A DNA stretch of 64,000 nt from Tsukamurella paurometabola (GTDB taxonomy: Bacteria; Actinomycetota; Actinomycetes; Mycobacteriales; Mycobacteriaceae). Below the pieces are notes generated by a model. It was not told the DNA's origin and made no database searches. It was given only the letters and a program-made list of their open reading frames with translations. The position numbers and the translations under genes are program-made. Location: assembly GCF_900631615.1 (NCBI RefSeq), contig NZ_LR131273.1:682001-746000 (forward strand). The letters run 5' to 3'. Shown here in pieces: positions 17,102 through 26,973 of this stretch. The number at the start of each line of letters is the position of its first letter. Position 1 is the first letter of the stretch.

Positions 17102-17745
17102 GGCTGCAGCCGCACCGGCGTGTACTCGGGCGCGACGAGGCGCACCCGGTTGTGCACCCGGTTCTCCCGGCCCTGCCAGAACTCGACGACCTGCGGCGCG
17201 ATCCGGTAGCCGCCCCACTCCGGGGGCACCGGCACGTCCCGCCCCTCGAACCGCGCCTCGACCTCGGCGAACCGCTCCGCCATCGCGGCGCGCGAGGCCA
17301 CCGGCCGGGACTGGTCGGACGCCCACGCCCCGAGCTGCGACCCCCGCGGCCGCTGCGCCCAGTAGGCGGCGGTCTCCTCGGGCGTCACCTTCGTCACGGC
17401 GCCGCGCACGTGTACCTGCCGATGAATCGCGATCCACGGAAAGGTCACGGCGGCAACGGGGTTCGCCTCGACGGCGTGGGCCTTGTCGGAGCCGTAGTTG
17501 GTGTAGAAGACCACGCCCCGCTCGTCGAGGCCCTTGCACAGCACGGTGCGGGTGGCCGGGAGCCCCGTCTCGTCGATGGTGGCGAGCACCATCGCGTTGG
17601 GCTCGGGCGCGTTCGCGGCCACGGCATCGTCGAACCAGGAGCGCCAGAGCGTCACCCACGCCGTGCGCCCGTCCCCCGCCAGGTCCTCGGGCTGGAGGTC
17701 GAAGGAGTCGCCGTCGTACTTCTCGCGCATCGCCGTCAGGTCCAC
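17098..17745 (-). CDS. pdxH: Pyridoxine/pyridoxamine 5'-phosphate oxidase
   Basis: An FMN enzyme that oxidises PNP/PMP to PLP, the cofactor needed by SerC encoded nearby. PdxH signatures are [26 protein letters not shown] (near 45-70), [40 protein letters not shown] near the middle, and the C-terminal [15 protein letters not shown] prefer GTG at 17745 ([12 protein letters not shown]) because TAGTCT ends 7 nt upstream; GTG at 17763 would add six residues. It is divergent from citA and overlaps the amidohydrolase stop by 4 bp. Confidence 0.93.
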   Translation of the reverse strand: MDLTAMREKYDGDSFDLQPEDLAGDGRTAWVTLWRSWFDDAVAANAPEPNAMVLATIDETGLPATRTVLCKGLDERGVVFYTNYGSDKAHAVEANPVAAVTFPWIAIHRQVHVRGAVTKVTPEETAAYWAQRPRGSQLGAWASDQSRPVASRAAMAERFAEVEARFEGRDVPVPPEWGGYRIAPQVVEFWQGRENRVHNRVRLVAPEYTPVRLQP

Positions 17746-17777
17746 GGAGCCGAGACTACTCACTAGGCTTACGCAGC

Positions 17778-18881
17778 ATGACTGAGATTCCGGGCGGGCT
17801 CGAAGGCGTCGTCGCGTTCTCCACGGAGATCGCGGAGCCGGACAAGCAGGGCGGGGTGCTGCGGTACCGGGGCGTCGACGTGGCCGACCTGGTGCGCGAC
17901 CGGGTCACCTACGGCGAGGTGTGGGGCCTGCTGGTCGACGGGGAGTTCGGCAACCCGCTGCCGGCCGCCGAGCCGTTCCCGCTGCCGATCCACAGCGGCG
18001 ACGTCCGCGTGGACGCGCAGGCGGGCCTCGCCATGCTGGGCCCGCTGTGGGGCTTCGAGCCGCTGCTCGACATCGACGACGCGACCGCCCGCGAGAACCT
18101 GGCGCGGGCCTCGGTGATGACGCTGAGTTTCGTCGCGCAGTCCGCCCGCGGCCTGGAGCGGCCGGCGGTGCCGCAGCGGATCATCGACCAGTCCCCCACC
18201 ATCACGCACCGGTTCATGACGCGCTGGCACGGCGAGCCCGACCCCGACCACGTGCGCGCGATCGACGCCTACTGGGTGGCGGCCGCGGAGCACGGGCTCA
18301 ACACGTCGACGCTCACGGCGCGGGTCATCGCCTCGACGGGGGCCGACGTCTCGACGGCGCTCTCGGGCGCGGTCGGGGCCCTGTCGGGGCCGCTGCACGG
18401 CGGCGCACCGTCGCGCGTGCTGCCGATGCTCGACGAAGTGGCCCGCACGGACGATCCCCGGGGCGTGGTCACCGCGCGGCTGGATCGCGGCGAGCGGATC
18501 ATGGGCTTCGGCCATCGCGTGTACCGCGCGGAGGATCCCCGCGCCGACGTGCTGCGCTCGGTGGCGCGCGACCTGCAGGCTCCGCGCTACGAGGCGGCGG
18601 CCGCGCTGGAGCGCGAGGCGAACGCGATCTTCGCCGAGCGCCGCCCGGACCGGGCGATCTCGACCAACGTCGAGTTCTGGGCGGCCGTGATCCTCGACTA
18701 CGCGGGGGTGCCGCCGCGGATGATGCCGGCGATGTTCACGTGCGCGCGCACCGCGGGCTGGTGCGCCCACATCCTCGAACAGAAGCGCACGAACAAGCTG
18801 ATCCGCCCGTCCGCCCAGTACACCGGCCACGGCCCGCGGCAGCCGGAGGACGTGCCGGGATGGGACACCATTAGGATTTAG
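17778..18881 (+). CDS. citA: Citrate/2-methylcitrate synthase, second isozyme (CitA-like)
   Basis: A 367-residue citrate synthase paralogue, about 60 residues shorter than GltA2 and corresponding to M. tuberculosis Rv0889c. Catalytic elements: [15 protein letters not shown] (near 204-218), [14 protein letters not shown] (near 241-254) and [18 protein letters not shown] (near 295-312). It condenses acetyl-CoA (or propionyl-CoA) with oxaloacetate. TAGGCT ends 8 nt before the ATG, so translation is probably leaderless. The 32-bp gap to pdxH must hold two promoters. The last codons also supply the likely -10 (TAGGAT) for serC. Confidence 0.92.
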   Translation: MTEIPGGLEGVVAFSTEIAEPDKQGGVLRYRGVDVADLVRDRVTYGEVWGLLVDGEFGNPLPAAEPFPLPIHSGDVRVDAQAGLAMLGPLWGFEPLLDIDDATARENLARASVMTLSFVAQSARGLERPAVPQRIIDQSPTITHRFMTRWHGEPDPDHVRAIDAYWVAAAEHGLNTSTLTARVIASTGADVSTALSGAVGALSGPLHGGAPSRVLPMLDEVARTDDPRGVVTARLDRGERIMGFGHRVYRAEDPRADVLRSVARDLQAPRYEAAAALEREANAIFAERRPDRAISTNVEFWAAVILDYAGVPPRMMPAMFTCARTAGWCAHILEQKRTNKLIRPSAQYTGHGPRQPEDVPGWDTIRI

Positions 18882-20009
<1,128 letters not shown>

Positions 20010-20034
20010 CGAATCGAAGAACTACCCTTGCACC

Positions 20035-20820
20035 ATGCAGGAGCTGCGGGTTGTGGGACTGGACGACGACGGGACGTCGGTGGTCTGCGAGGGCCCCGCG
20101 GGACGTTTCCGCCTGCCGATCGACGACACCTTGAAGGCAGCCGTGAGCGGTGAACTCGGAAGCGGCACACAGACGGAGCTCGAACTGGGCGCCGATCTGT
20201 CGCCGCGGGAGATCCAGGCCCGCATCCGGGCGGGTGCCACGATCGAGGAGATCGCGGAACTCACGGGCGCCCCGAACCACCGGATCAAGCGCTTCGCCGG
20301 TCCGGTGCTGCTGGAGCGGTCCCGGGCGGCGGAGATGGCGCAGCTCGCGCACCCCGTGCGCGGCGACGGCCCGATGCACGCCACCCTCGCCGACGTGATC
20401 CGCACGGCGCTGGCCGAGCGCGGCCACGCCGACACCACCGAGTGGGACGCCTTCAAGGGCGCCGACAACCGGTGGGTGGTCTCGATCAGCTGGAGCGTCG
20501 GCAAGTCGCGCAACCAGGCGCACTTCAAGTACGCGCCGGGCGCGCACGGCGGCACCGCCAGCCCCGTCGACGAGACGGCCCGCGGCCTGCTCGATCCCGA
20601 TGCGCGGCAGGGTCTGCGGAGCATCGACCGGTCCGCCGACGAGCCGCTGCGCGCGGTCCCCGGCGCCGCGCCGGTCGTGGAGGGAACCGTCGAGGACCAC
20701 GCCGAGCGCCGCCCCGCGCAGGCGCCCGCGGCGGCGGTGGGCCAGCACGGCCGCCGGCACCCGGAGATGCCGTCCTGGGAGGACGTGCTCCTCGGCGTCC
20801 GCGGCGGGAAGAACGGATAG
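20035..20820 (+). CDS. sepH: Cell-division regulator SepH (DUF3071)
   Basis: A 261-residue SepH orthologue (M. tuberculosis Rv0883c). The N-terminal DUF3071 domain covers about residues 1-165 and begins MQELRVVGLDDDGTSVVC. It includes the HTH-like stretch LSPREIQARIRAGATIEEIAEL (near 54-75) and a WVVSISW segment near 143. The C-terminal ~80 residues are disordered, rich in Ala, Arg and Pro. SepH binds FtsZ and promotes filament assembly in actinobacteria. TACCCT ends exactly 6 nt before the ATG. It follows serC by 25 bp and precedes a small conserved gene 4 bp away. Confidence 0.92.
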   Translation: MQELRVVGLDDDGTSVVCEGPAGRFRLPIDDTLKAAVSGELGSGTQTELELGADLSPREIQARIRAGATIEEIAELTGAPNHRIKRFAGPVLLERSRAAEMAQLAHPVRGDGPMHATLADVIRTALAERGHADTTEWDAFKGADNRWVVSISWSVGKSRNQAHFKYAPGAHGGTASPVDETARGLLDPDARQGLRSIDRSADEPLRAVPGAAPVVEGTVEDHAERRPAQAPAAAVGQHGRRHPEMPSWEDVLLGVRGGKNG

Positions 20821-20824
20821 GGGC

Positions 20825-21577
20825 GTGGGCGCTACTGCTGCGACGCTCTGGTTCATCGACGTCGCGGAGCCGAAGGGCATCCTCGCGATCGTCGGTCGGC
20901 CCGACGAGGCCGCGTCCCGCGCGATCGCCGAGCGGGTGCTCGGCGAGCCCGTGGTGGGTCGCCCCGAGTCCCTGGCCCGCGCGGCCGATCCGCTGCCCGG
21001 GCACGTCTACGTCGCCGCGTGGGGCGGGCTGACCGTCGTGACGCACGCCGGCCTGCGCGTGGACCGGCCGAGCGAGCTTGACGAGTCCTGGTGGAACCTG
21101 GTGCCCGCGCACCGGGCGTTCCTGCTGGTGACGGCGCAGGAGCGCGCCGTCGGCGGCTTCGCGCTCCGCGCCGACGGTGCGCCGAAGCGGTCGTTCTCCG
21201 CGCACCCCGTCGACATCCTGGAGGACGAGGGCCTGCCCGAGCTGTTCGAGGGGCCGTTCTGGGCCGGCGAGCACCCGCTCACCTACGCCGAGGGCGTGAC
21301 CCCGGACCCGCGGGCGCTGCCCTTCCATCCGATGGAGTTCGCGGAGCAGGCGAACCGCGAGATCCTCGGCTTCCGCTTCACGCACCCGCTCGCGCCCACG
21401 GATCTCGACCCGGCACGGATCCAGGTCATCGACTTCGTGCCCGCCTCCGGCGTCCCCGGTCCCGCCCCGCAGCAGGCCCAGGCCCCCGGTCCCGACGGTG
21501 CGCCGCAGCCCCCGGTCGAGCAGCCCGAGCAGACCTACGAGGACCGCGGCAAGGTTCGCAGCTTCTTCGGTTTCTGA
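20825..21577 (+). CDS. Conserved hypothetical protein (DUF6928-like)
   Basis: A 250-residue cytoplasmic protein starting MGATAATLWFIDVAEPKGIL, four bases after sepH and probably co-transcribed with it. The N-terminal ~200 residues are predicted alpha/beta and contain AFLLVTAQERAVGGFALR and HPVDILEDEGLPELFEGPFW (middle), resembling the actinobacterial DUF6928 group. Residues about 205-245 are a Pro/Gln-rich linker ending in GKVRSFFGF. No catalytic motif is recognised. The position beside sepH could mean a role linked to division, but that is only positional inference. Start GTG at 20825. Confidence 0.7.
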   Translation: MGATAATLWFIDVAEPKGILAIVGRPDEAASRAIAERVLGEPVVGRPESLARAADPLPGHVYVAAWGGLTVVTHAGLRVDRPSELDESWWNLVPAHRAFLLVTAQERAVGGFALRADGAPKRSFSAHPVDILEDEGLPELFEGPFWAGEHPLTYAEGVTPDPRALPFHPMEFAEQANREILGFRFTHPLAPTDLDPARIQVIDFVPASGVPGPAPQQAQAPGPDGAPQPPVEQPEQTYEDRGKVRSFFGF

Positions 21578-21592
21578 CACGCGCCACCGGCC

Positions 21593-22246
21593 ATGACGAG
21601 CCCGTTGACACCGCCGTTCACGTCCGCCGGCGATGCCGCCCGGTTCGCGCGCGTGCTCAGCCTGTACCTGTACGAGCTCGATCCCGCGCCCGCCGTCGAC
21701 TCGGCGGCACGCTTCCTCCTGCTCGGTGTCGTCGACCATCACCAGCCCGAATCCCCGTACTGGTTCGACAATTCCGCTGCGCCCTCGGTGCGGTGCGCAC
21801 TATGCGCCGATCCGTACCCCTGCCCGACGGTGCTGCGGGTGGCGCTGTTCGCCCGGTTCCCGCTGGGCTGGCGACCGGAAGAATTGGCTGCCGAGATGCG
21901 CCGGACGTCGGTGGGGCTGAATCCTGATCATTCGGAGGTCGCACCCGGCCTGATCGTGGTCGATCTCGGCGATGGCGTCACGGAGTGGAGGCGGGACCGG
22001 AACGGCCTATGGACCGTGGAGTACACCGGTAAGGGCGGACAGTGGAGCCGTATCGAAGGCGATGACGCGCGGATGACCGACGTACTGCTCGACACCATCC
22101 GCAGTTGGGTCGGGCCGTTCGGCCGACGAGTCGACGAGGCCGACCTCGCTCTCGCCCGCGCGCACCTCGCCGCCGGAAAGGCCTGGTGGGCCTCGCACTC
22201 CGCGCTCCCCTACATCGCCGACGAGAGCAACCCCACCGTTCCGTGA
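21593..22246 (+). CDS. Hypothetical protein with a Cys cluster
   Basis: A 217-residue protein of unknown family. It contains CALCADPYPCPTVL near residues 64-77, three Cys that could bind a metal or be redox active, and a beta-rich C-half (GLIVVDLGDGVTEWRRDRNGLW, TVEYTGKGGQWSRI). No signal peptide or membrane segment. It starts 16 bp after the DUF6928-like gene on the same strand. GC bias at third positions is typical of real genes here, so I regard it as genuine, but I cannot assign a function. Confidence 0.6.
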   Translation: MTSPLTPPFTSAGDAARFARVLSLYLYELDPAPAVDSAARFLLLGVVDHHQPESPYWFDNSAAPSVRCALCADPYPCPTVLRVALFARFPLGWRPEELAAEMRRTSVGLNPDHSEVAPGLIVVDLGDGVTEWRRDRNGLWTVEYTGKGGQWSRIEGDDARMTDVLLDTIRSWVGPFGRRVDEADLALARAHLAAGKAWWASHSALPYIADESNPTVP

Positions 22247-22336
22247 GCCGACGTCGCAGCGCCCGCGCTCGCCACGTGGTGTCGTTCCTCACCCCAACTG
22301 ATGATGTGTGATGCGTGATGCGCGTATTCTGGGGGT

Positions 22337-22567
22337 GTGCGTACGACCCTGGATATCAGCCCCCGCGTTCTCGCCGCCGCGCGAGCGCGGGTGAACGCCG
22401 GGCAGAACAAGAGCATCGGCGAGGCTGTGTCGGAGCTGGCCGCCCTCGGGCTCGAGACCGCCACGGCGAGCCGCCGACCGACCGATCACGGCCTCGTCAT
22501 GCTGCCGTCGGCACCCGATCACGTCATCACCAGCGAGATGGTCGAGGATGCGCTGCTCGATGAGTGA
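22337..22567 (+). CDS. vapB: Antitoxin of a VapBC system (VapB, ribbon-helix-helix)
   Basis: A 76-residue protein. Residues 1-45 (MRTTLDISPRVLAAARARVN then GQNKSIGEAVSELAALGL) have the RHH DNA-binding pattern; the acidic C-terminus (SEMVEDALLDE) would neutralise the toxin. The GTG start is 6 nt after TATTCT, again leaderless. Upstream, GTGATGC occurs twice in tandem (22310-22323) and may be the RHH operator for autoregulation. The 3' end overlaps the vapC start by 8 bp. Confidence 0.88.
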   Translation: MRTTLDISPRVLAAARARVNAGQNKSIGEAVSELAALGLETATASRRPTDHGLVMLPSAPDHVITSEMVEDALLDE

Positions 22568-22988
22568 CGTCGAGCTACCGGACGTCAACGTCCTCGTCGC
22601 CCTGCTGAGCGCCAACCACGTCCATCACACGACGGCACGCGATTGGTTCGCATCGACGCCGCGGTTCGCCACGACACCGATCACCGAGGCCGGGCTCGTT
22701 CGGATGGCGCTGAACCGGGCCGTCATGGGAACCGCGATCACCGCACAGCAGGCGCTCGCATCACTCGCCTCCCTCCGCGCGGACGACCGTGCCGAATTCG
22801 TGCCGGACGAATCGTCGCTCGCCGCCCCGTCGATCGATCTCGTGGGGCTCGCCGGCCACAAGCAGGTCACCGACCTGCATCTCGTGAACCTGATGGCACG
22901 GCACTCCGGCGTGCTCGTCACCCTCGACACCAGGATCCGCCCCGTTCTCACTCCCGCCGACCAGCCGCTCGTCCGCGTCCTGCTCTGA
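22560..22988 (+). CDS. vapC: Toxin of a VapBC system (PIN-domain ribonuclease)
   Basis: A 142-residue PIN domain. Acidic active-site residues: Asp8 in LPDVNVLVALL, Glu43 in TPITEAGLVRMA, and a later Asp in GHKQVTDLHLVNLMA and LVTLDTRI. VapC toxins cleave tRNA or rRNA; the target cannot be told from sequence. ATG at 22560 overlaps the antitoxin, the usual coupling; an ATG 12 bp upstream is an alternative. The stop codon lies inside a sequence that duplicates the 3' end of the downstream MFS gene. Confidence 0.9.
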   Translation: MSDVELPDVNVLVALLSANHVHHTTARDWFASTPRFATTPITEAGLVRMALNRAVMGTAITAQQALASLASLRADDRAEFVPDESSLAAPSIDLVGLAGHKQVTDLHLVNLMARHSGVLVTLDTRIRPVLTPADQPLVRVLL

Positions 22989-23341
22989 GTGAGCCGCTTC
23001 GCTGCCCGCTGCGCCCACCGAGGCCCCAAGCACTCCCGCAGCCCTTCAGCGGGCGGAGGGCCGCGATCGCGCCGACGAGGGGCGCTCGGGGTGTGCCGCG
23101 GTCACCCCGCCAGTGCGCGGAGCGAGTTCGAGACGCCGGCCCCTCCGCTCACCTCAGCAAGTACACGAACATGAATCCATTCTAGCTGTATCACGCATTC
23201 GCGCAGCGGTGAGATGCACGACCGGAACGTCACGGAATCGCCGTCCGATCCTCACTGAACAGGCGGTATGCGCGACGCGCATCACTGTTCGGGCGACTAC
23301 TGCTCTCCGCCGGCCGCTCCGCTGCCCGCTGCGCCCACCGA
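22981..23341. repeat. 41-bp imperfect direct repeat joining vapC to the MFS 3' end
   Basis: 22981-23021 and 23301-23341 match at 35 of 41 positions, including TGCTCT at the left and a 21-bp identical block (23001-23021, 23321-23341). The right copy is the end of the MFS gene; the left copy, read on the minus strand, still encodes the same ASVGAAGS peptide. The left copy spans the vapC stop. It looks like the junction of an ancient duplication or insertion event. Confidence 0.7.
22989..23296. other. Non-coding stretch between vapC and the convergent MFS gene
   Basis: About 308 bp without a credible gene. It begins with the left copy of the 41-bp repeat and continues with Arg/Pro-type spurious frames. 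A comparatively AT-rich part, 23155-23210, includes GTATCACGCATTCGCGC, which resembles the reverse complement of the vapB upstream sequence. It may be remnant DNA from the event that brought vapBC. Confidence 0.5.
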
Positions 23342-24580
23342 TGCGCCCCGCACGCCCTCAGCCCGCAGCGCCTCGGCCGCCGCGGACCGTCGCAGCGCGT
23401 AGCCTCCGCACACCGCGCAGGTCACCGCGGAGACGATGCCGCCCACGAGCAGCGGCGCGGCGGGCGTGGTCACGTCGGCGATCGCGCCGAGCAGGGGCGC
23501 GCCCAGGGGTGTGCCGCCGAGGAAGGCGAGCATGTAGATGCCCATCACGCGGCCGCGGTACTCGGGATCCACCGACAACTGCATGATGCTCATGGCCGAG
23601 GTGGTGAAGGACATCTGCAACAGGCCGACGAAGACCAGCAGCACCGCCACGAGCCAGAACCACGGCGCCAGCCCCGCCAGCACGGACGCCACGCCGAAGG
23701 CGCAGCCACCCACGAGGCAGGTCCGCAGCGACGCCATGCCCGTGCGCTTGGCGGCCAACAGCGCCCCGGTCAGCGTCCCGACGGCGAGCACCGTCGACAG
23801 CAGGCCGTAGGCGTCGGCACCCAACCCGAACCCCTGCCGCGCCAGCAGCGACAGCGCCAGCGGGAAGTTGATGCCGAAGGTGGAGACGAAGAACACCGCG
23901 ATCATCACCAGGGTGAGCTCGCGGCGCCGCCGCACGTACGCGAAGCCGGCCCGCAACTGGCCGCGAGCGCGCTCCACCGGCGGCGACGGGAACAGCTCCC
24001 CCACCCGCATCGCGAGCAGCGCCGCGACGATGGCGCCGGTGAACACCGCGTTGACCGCGAACACCCACCCGGTGCCCACGCCGGCGATGAGCAGCCCGGC
24101 GATCGCGGGCCCCACGATCCGGGCGGCGTTGAACACCATGGAATTCAGGCCGATAGCGTTGGGCAGCAGCTCCGGCCCCACCATCTCGATCGTGAATGCC
24201 TGCCGGAAGGGACCGGCGATCGCCGTCACGCAGCCGAAGACGAAGGCGAGCACGAAGACGTGCCACAGGGCGACCACCCCGGTCAGCGTCAGCAGCGCCA
24301 GCACCGCCGCGCACGCCGCCGCCGCGGTCTGCGTGCACATGAGGACGCGGCGCTTGTCGTACCGGTCCGCAAGGAGGCCGGCCCAGGCGGAGAGGAACAG
24401 CGTCGGGCCGAACTGCAGCGCCATCACCACGCCCAGCACCCAACCGCGGCCGTGCGCCAGGTCCAGCACCAGCCAATCCTCGGCGACGCGCTGCATCCAC
24501 GTGCCCACCAGGCTCACCGATTGGCCGCCGGCCCAGAGTCGGTAGTTCCTCGTTCGCAGGGAAACGAAGACGCTCGGCAC
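23297..24580 (-). CDS. MFS transporter (MFS_3 / drug exporter type)
   Basis: A 427-residue transporter with about 12 membrane helices. It opens MPSVFVSLRTRNYRLWAGGQ, and the motif A loop LLADRYDKRRVLM is near residues 69-81. Probably an efflux permease; substrate unknown. The C-terminal 25 residues (ALRAEGVRGASVGAAGSG) are a cytoplasmic tail whose coding sequence is partly duplicated next to vapC. The GTG start is preceded by TACTAT and 7 nt. The neighbouring minus-strand DUF2537 gene is upstream with 36 bp between. Confidence 0.88.
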   Translation of the reverse strand: MPSVFVSLRTRNYRLWAGGQSVSLVGTWMQRVAEDWLVLDLAHGRGWVLGVVMALQFGPTLFLSAWAGLLADRYDKRRVLMCTQTAAAACAAVLALLTLTGVVALWHVFVLAFVFGCVTAIAGPFRQAFTIEMVGPELLPNAIGLNSMVFNAARIVGPAIAGLLIAGVGTGWVFAVNAVFTGAIVAALLAMRVGELFPSPPVERARGQLRAGFAYVRRRRELTLVMIAVFFVSTFGINFPLALSLLARQGFGLGADAYGLLSTVLAVGTLTGALLAAKRTGMASLRTCLVGGCAFGVASVLAGLAPWFWLVAVLLVFVGLLQMSFTTSAMSIMQLSVDPEYRGRVMGIYMLAFLGGTPLGAPLLGAIADVTTPAAPLLVGGIVSAVTCAVCGGYALRRSAAAEALRAEGVRGASVGAAGSGAAGGEQ

Positions 24581-24616
24581 CCATCCGATAGTAGTCCTAA
24601 GTTTCCCGCCCCGGTT

Positions 24617-24895
24617 TCAGACGAGCCCGCTCGACACCGCCACGACCGCACCCAGCCAGGCGATGACGACCGCCCCCGCGACGCCCGCGCAGAAGAACCG
24701 CGCCACGGGCCGCTGACGGTACGCGGCCAGCACCGGCACCGCGCCCGCAGTGCCCAGTGCGAGCAGGAACAGCCCGAGCCATCGGTTCACCGCCATCACC
24801 GCCACGAAGAGCCCGGAGAGCACGCCGCCGCCGAGCAGCGCGACCACCACCGCGACCGCGGTGCCGGTGATCCAGGGCGTGTACCGGGGCGTCAC
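24617..24895 (-). CDS. Small membrane protein, DUF2537-like
   Basis: A 92-residue protein with three predicted membrane segments: TAVAVVVALLGGGVLSGLFV (near 11-30), LGLFLLALGTAGAVPVLAAY, and FFCAGVAGAVVIAWLGAVVA. Size, topology and location next to the rRNA methyltransferase match the DUF2537 protein of mycobacteria (Rv0879c region). The GTG start overlaps the stop of the upstream methyltransferase by 4 bp (GTGA), so the two are translationally coupled. Function unknown. Confidence 0.72.
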   Translation of the reverse strand: MTPRYTPWITGTAVAVVVALLGGGVLSGLFVAVMAVNRWLGLFLLALGTAGAVPVLAAYRQRPVARFFCAGVAGAVVIAWLGAVVAVSSGLV

Positions 24896-25698
24896 GTGCG
24901 GGCGCGCTCGTACAGGGCCAGCGCGGCGGCGGTGGCCACGTTGAGCGAATCGGTACCGCGCGACATGGGGATCCGCGCGCGCATGTCGGCGGCGGCCATC
25001 GTCTCCGCCGCGAGGCCGGGCCCCTCGGCGCCCACCAGGTAGGCCACCCGCTCGGGCCCACCCGCGACGGCCTCCGCCACCGTCGCCCCGCCCGACGGGG
25101 TCAGGGCGACCGTCCGGAAGCCGTGGCCGGCCAGCACCTCCAGGCCCTCCGCCGGCCACCCGGACGCGGGCAGGTGCGCGAACGGCACCAACAGCACGTG
25201 CCCCATGGACACCCGGACGGCGCGCCGGTAGAGCGGATCGGAGCACCGGGGACCGAAGAGCACGGCGTCGGCGCTCAGGCCCGCGGCGTTGCGGAAGATC
25301 GACCCCAGGTTCTCGTGGTCGTTCACGCCCTCGAGCACGACGACGGTGCGCGCGCCGTCGAGCAGTTCCCCCGCCTCGAGGGGCGCGGGGCGCCGCGCGG
25401 CCGCGAGCACCCCGCGGTTGAGGTGGAAGCCCACCACCCGCGCCATCAGGTCCGCGGTCACGAGGTAGCGCGGCACGCCGGGCGCGACGCCGTCGAGCCG
25501 CGCGAGCTTCGACTCGACGCCCATGATCGCGTGCGGGACGAACCGCGAGGCCAGCATCCGTTCCACCACCGGCACACCCTCGGCCAGCACGACGCCGCGC
25601 GCGAGGTCCGGCCGCTTGTCGGCGGCGGACAGGTCGCGGAAGTCGCTGAGCCGCGGGTCATCCGCGTCGTGAATCGGATAAATCGGTTGCACCGGCAC
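24892..25698 (-). CDS. TrmH/SpoU-family RNA 2'-O-methyltransferase
   Basis: A 268-residue SPOUT methyltransferase (like M. tuberculosis Rv0881). An N-terminal substrate-binding domain is followed by the knotted SAM fold with motif 1 NDHENLGSIFRNAAG (near 127-141), motif 2 YLVGAEGPGL (near 219-228) and motif 3 MSRGTDSLNVATAAAL (near 245-260). It methylates a ribose in rRNA or tRNA; the target is not deducible. The GTG start has TAGGCT ending 6 nt upstream. It is divergent from eis with 24 bp between starts, so the two -10 elements overlap. Confidence 0.9.
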   Translation of the reverse strand: MPVQPIYPIHDADDPRLSDFRDLSAADKRPDLARGVVLAEGVPVVERMLASRFVPHAIMGVESKLARLDGVAPGVPRYLVTADLMARVVGFHLNRGVLAAARRPAPLEAGELLDGARTVVVLEGVNDHENLGSIFRNAAGLSADAVLFGPRCSDPLYRRAVRVSMGHVLLVPFAHLPASGWPAEGLEVLAGHGFRTVALTPSGGATVAEAVAGGPERVAYLVGAEGPGLAAETMAAADMRARIPMSRGTDSLNVATAAALALYERART

Positions 25699-25722
25699 CC
25701 CACCAGCCTAATATCGAACTAC

Positions 25723-26874
25723 GTGATCGAAATCCGTACCGCCACCGAGGCCGACTGGCCCGCGATGTACGCACAGGACGTGCACGCCTTCGGTTCCCCG
25801 TTCGAAGCCGAAGCCGCACCGCTCATCCGGCGCACCCTGGACCTGGACCGCTTCGTCGTGGCGCGCGACACCACCGACGATGCGCTCGTCGGCGTCGCCG
25901 GCTCGTTCGACCTCACCCTGACAGTGCCGGGCGGCGCCCAGCTCGACGCTCCGGGCGTCACGTGGGTGTCGGTGGCGCCCAGCCACCGTCGCATCGGCGT
26001 GCTGCGGAAGATGCTGGACGAGTTGCACTCCCGCTACCGGGCCGCCGGCAACGCCGTCGCGATCCTCACCGCGAGCGAGGGCACCATCTACGAGCGCTTC
26101 GGCTACGGCGTCGCGACGTACGTCGACGAGGTCACCATCGCGCGCCGCACCGCCCGGCTGCGCGACCCGCTCCCCGGCCCGCTGCGCACCCGCATCACCG
26201 AGGGCGCGGCCGCGCGCGAGGCAGTCGAGGAGCTGTACCGCCGCTGGCACGCCGCGACGCCGGGATCCGCCTCGGCGGAGCAGTTCTGGGAGCTCTTCCA
26301 CGCCGACCCCGAGTGGGCGCGGTGGGGCGGCTCGGCGCGGCGGTTCCTCCTGCACCCGGACGGCTATGTGACCTACCGGGTCGATGAGAAGGACCGCGCG
26401 GAGCTCGAGGACGTCAAGGCGCTCACCGCGGAGGCCGCCGCCGACCTGTGGCAGACGGTGCTCGGCCTGGACACCTTCGACGAGGTGCTCGTCGACCTGC
26501 CGCCCGACCACCCGCTGCGCGAGATGCTGATGGACCCGCGGTCGGTCAAGGTCACGGGCCGGAAGGACCGGCTGTGGCTGGCGTTCCTCGACGTGCCGGC
26601 GGCCCTGGAGGCCCGCACCTACGAGACCGACGGCGACGTCGTGCTCGGCGTCGACGGCACGGCCTACCGGCTCACCGTGACGGGCGGTGTCGCACGGTGC
26701 CGCGCGACGGACGAGGCGCCGTCGGTCGCGCTGACAGGGCCGACGCTGGCGGGCCTGTACCTCGGCGCGGTGGCGCCGAGCACGATGGCGCGCGCCGGCC
26801 GGATCGAGGGCGATTTCGGCGCGCTGTCGCTTTTCCGCACAGATCGGCAGCCTGAACTCGGGACCTCCTTCTGA
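25723..26874 (+). CDS. eis: Eis-family GNAT N-acetyltransferase
   Basis: A 383-residue protein with the tripartite Eis architecture: N-terminal GNAT with the acetyl-CoA loop VSVAPSHRRIGVLRKML (near 82-98), a second, degenerate GNAT, and a C-terminal sterol-carrier-like domain (about 300-383). The C-terminal residue is Phe, matching the conserved C-terminal carboxylate used in catalysis by Eis. Family members acetylate aminoglycosides and polyamines at several amines. The GTG start is preceded by TAATAT (25709-25714), the most consensus-like -10 in this part of the window, and 8 nt. Divergent from the rRNA methyltransferase. Confidence 0.88.
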   Translation: MIEIRTATEADWPAMYAQDVHAFGSPFEAEAAPLIRRTLDLDRFVVARDTTDDALVGVAGSFDLTLTVPGGAQLDAPGVTWVSVAPSHRRIGVLRKMLDELHSRYRAAGNAVAILTASEGTIYERFGYGVATYVDEVTIARRTARLRDPLPGPLRTRITEGAAAREAVEELYRRWHAATPGSASAEQFWELFHADPEWARWGGSARRFLLHPDGYVTYRVDEKDRAELEDVKALTAEAAADLWQTVLGLDTFDEVLVDLPPDHPLREMLMDPRSVKVTGRKDRLWLAFLDVPAALEARTYETDGDVVLGVDGTAYRLTVTGGVARCRATDEAPSVALTGPTLAGLYLGAVAPSTMARAGRIEGDFGALSLFRTDRQPELGTSF

Positions 26875-26907
26875 AAACAACGCACTGACGAATCAATACC
26901 GGAAAAG

Positions 26908-26944
26908 GAACGGCCCTATCGGAATCAATCCGATAGGGCCGTTC
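26908..26944. terminator. Strong bidirectional hairpin terminator
   Basis: Perfect 16-bp stem (26908-26923 with 26929-26944; arm starts GAACGGCCCTATCGGA) and a 5-nt ATCAA loop, flanked by AT-rich sequence on both sides. It lies between the convergent eis and marR genes. Confidence 0.85.
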
Positions 26945-26973
26945 GATTATCGATCGGAGAATCCGGCGCGGAT

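Noticed and set aside
14521-17766. A 1,081-codon plus-strand open frame
   Set aside because: Covers an MFS gene on the other strand and other frames of the amidohydrolase; composition is that of a shadow frame.
22989-23296. Possible short genes between vapC and the MFS gene
   Set aside because: The frames are Pro/Arg-rich and lack starts with promoter spacing; one contains only the duplicated MFS tail.
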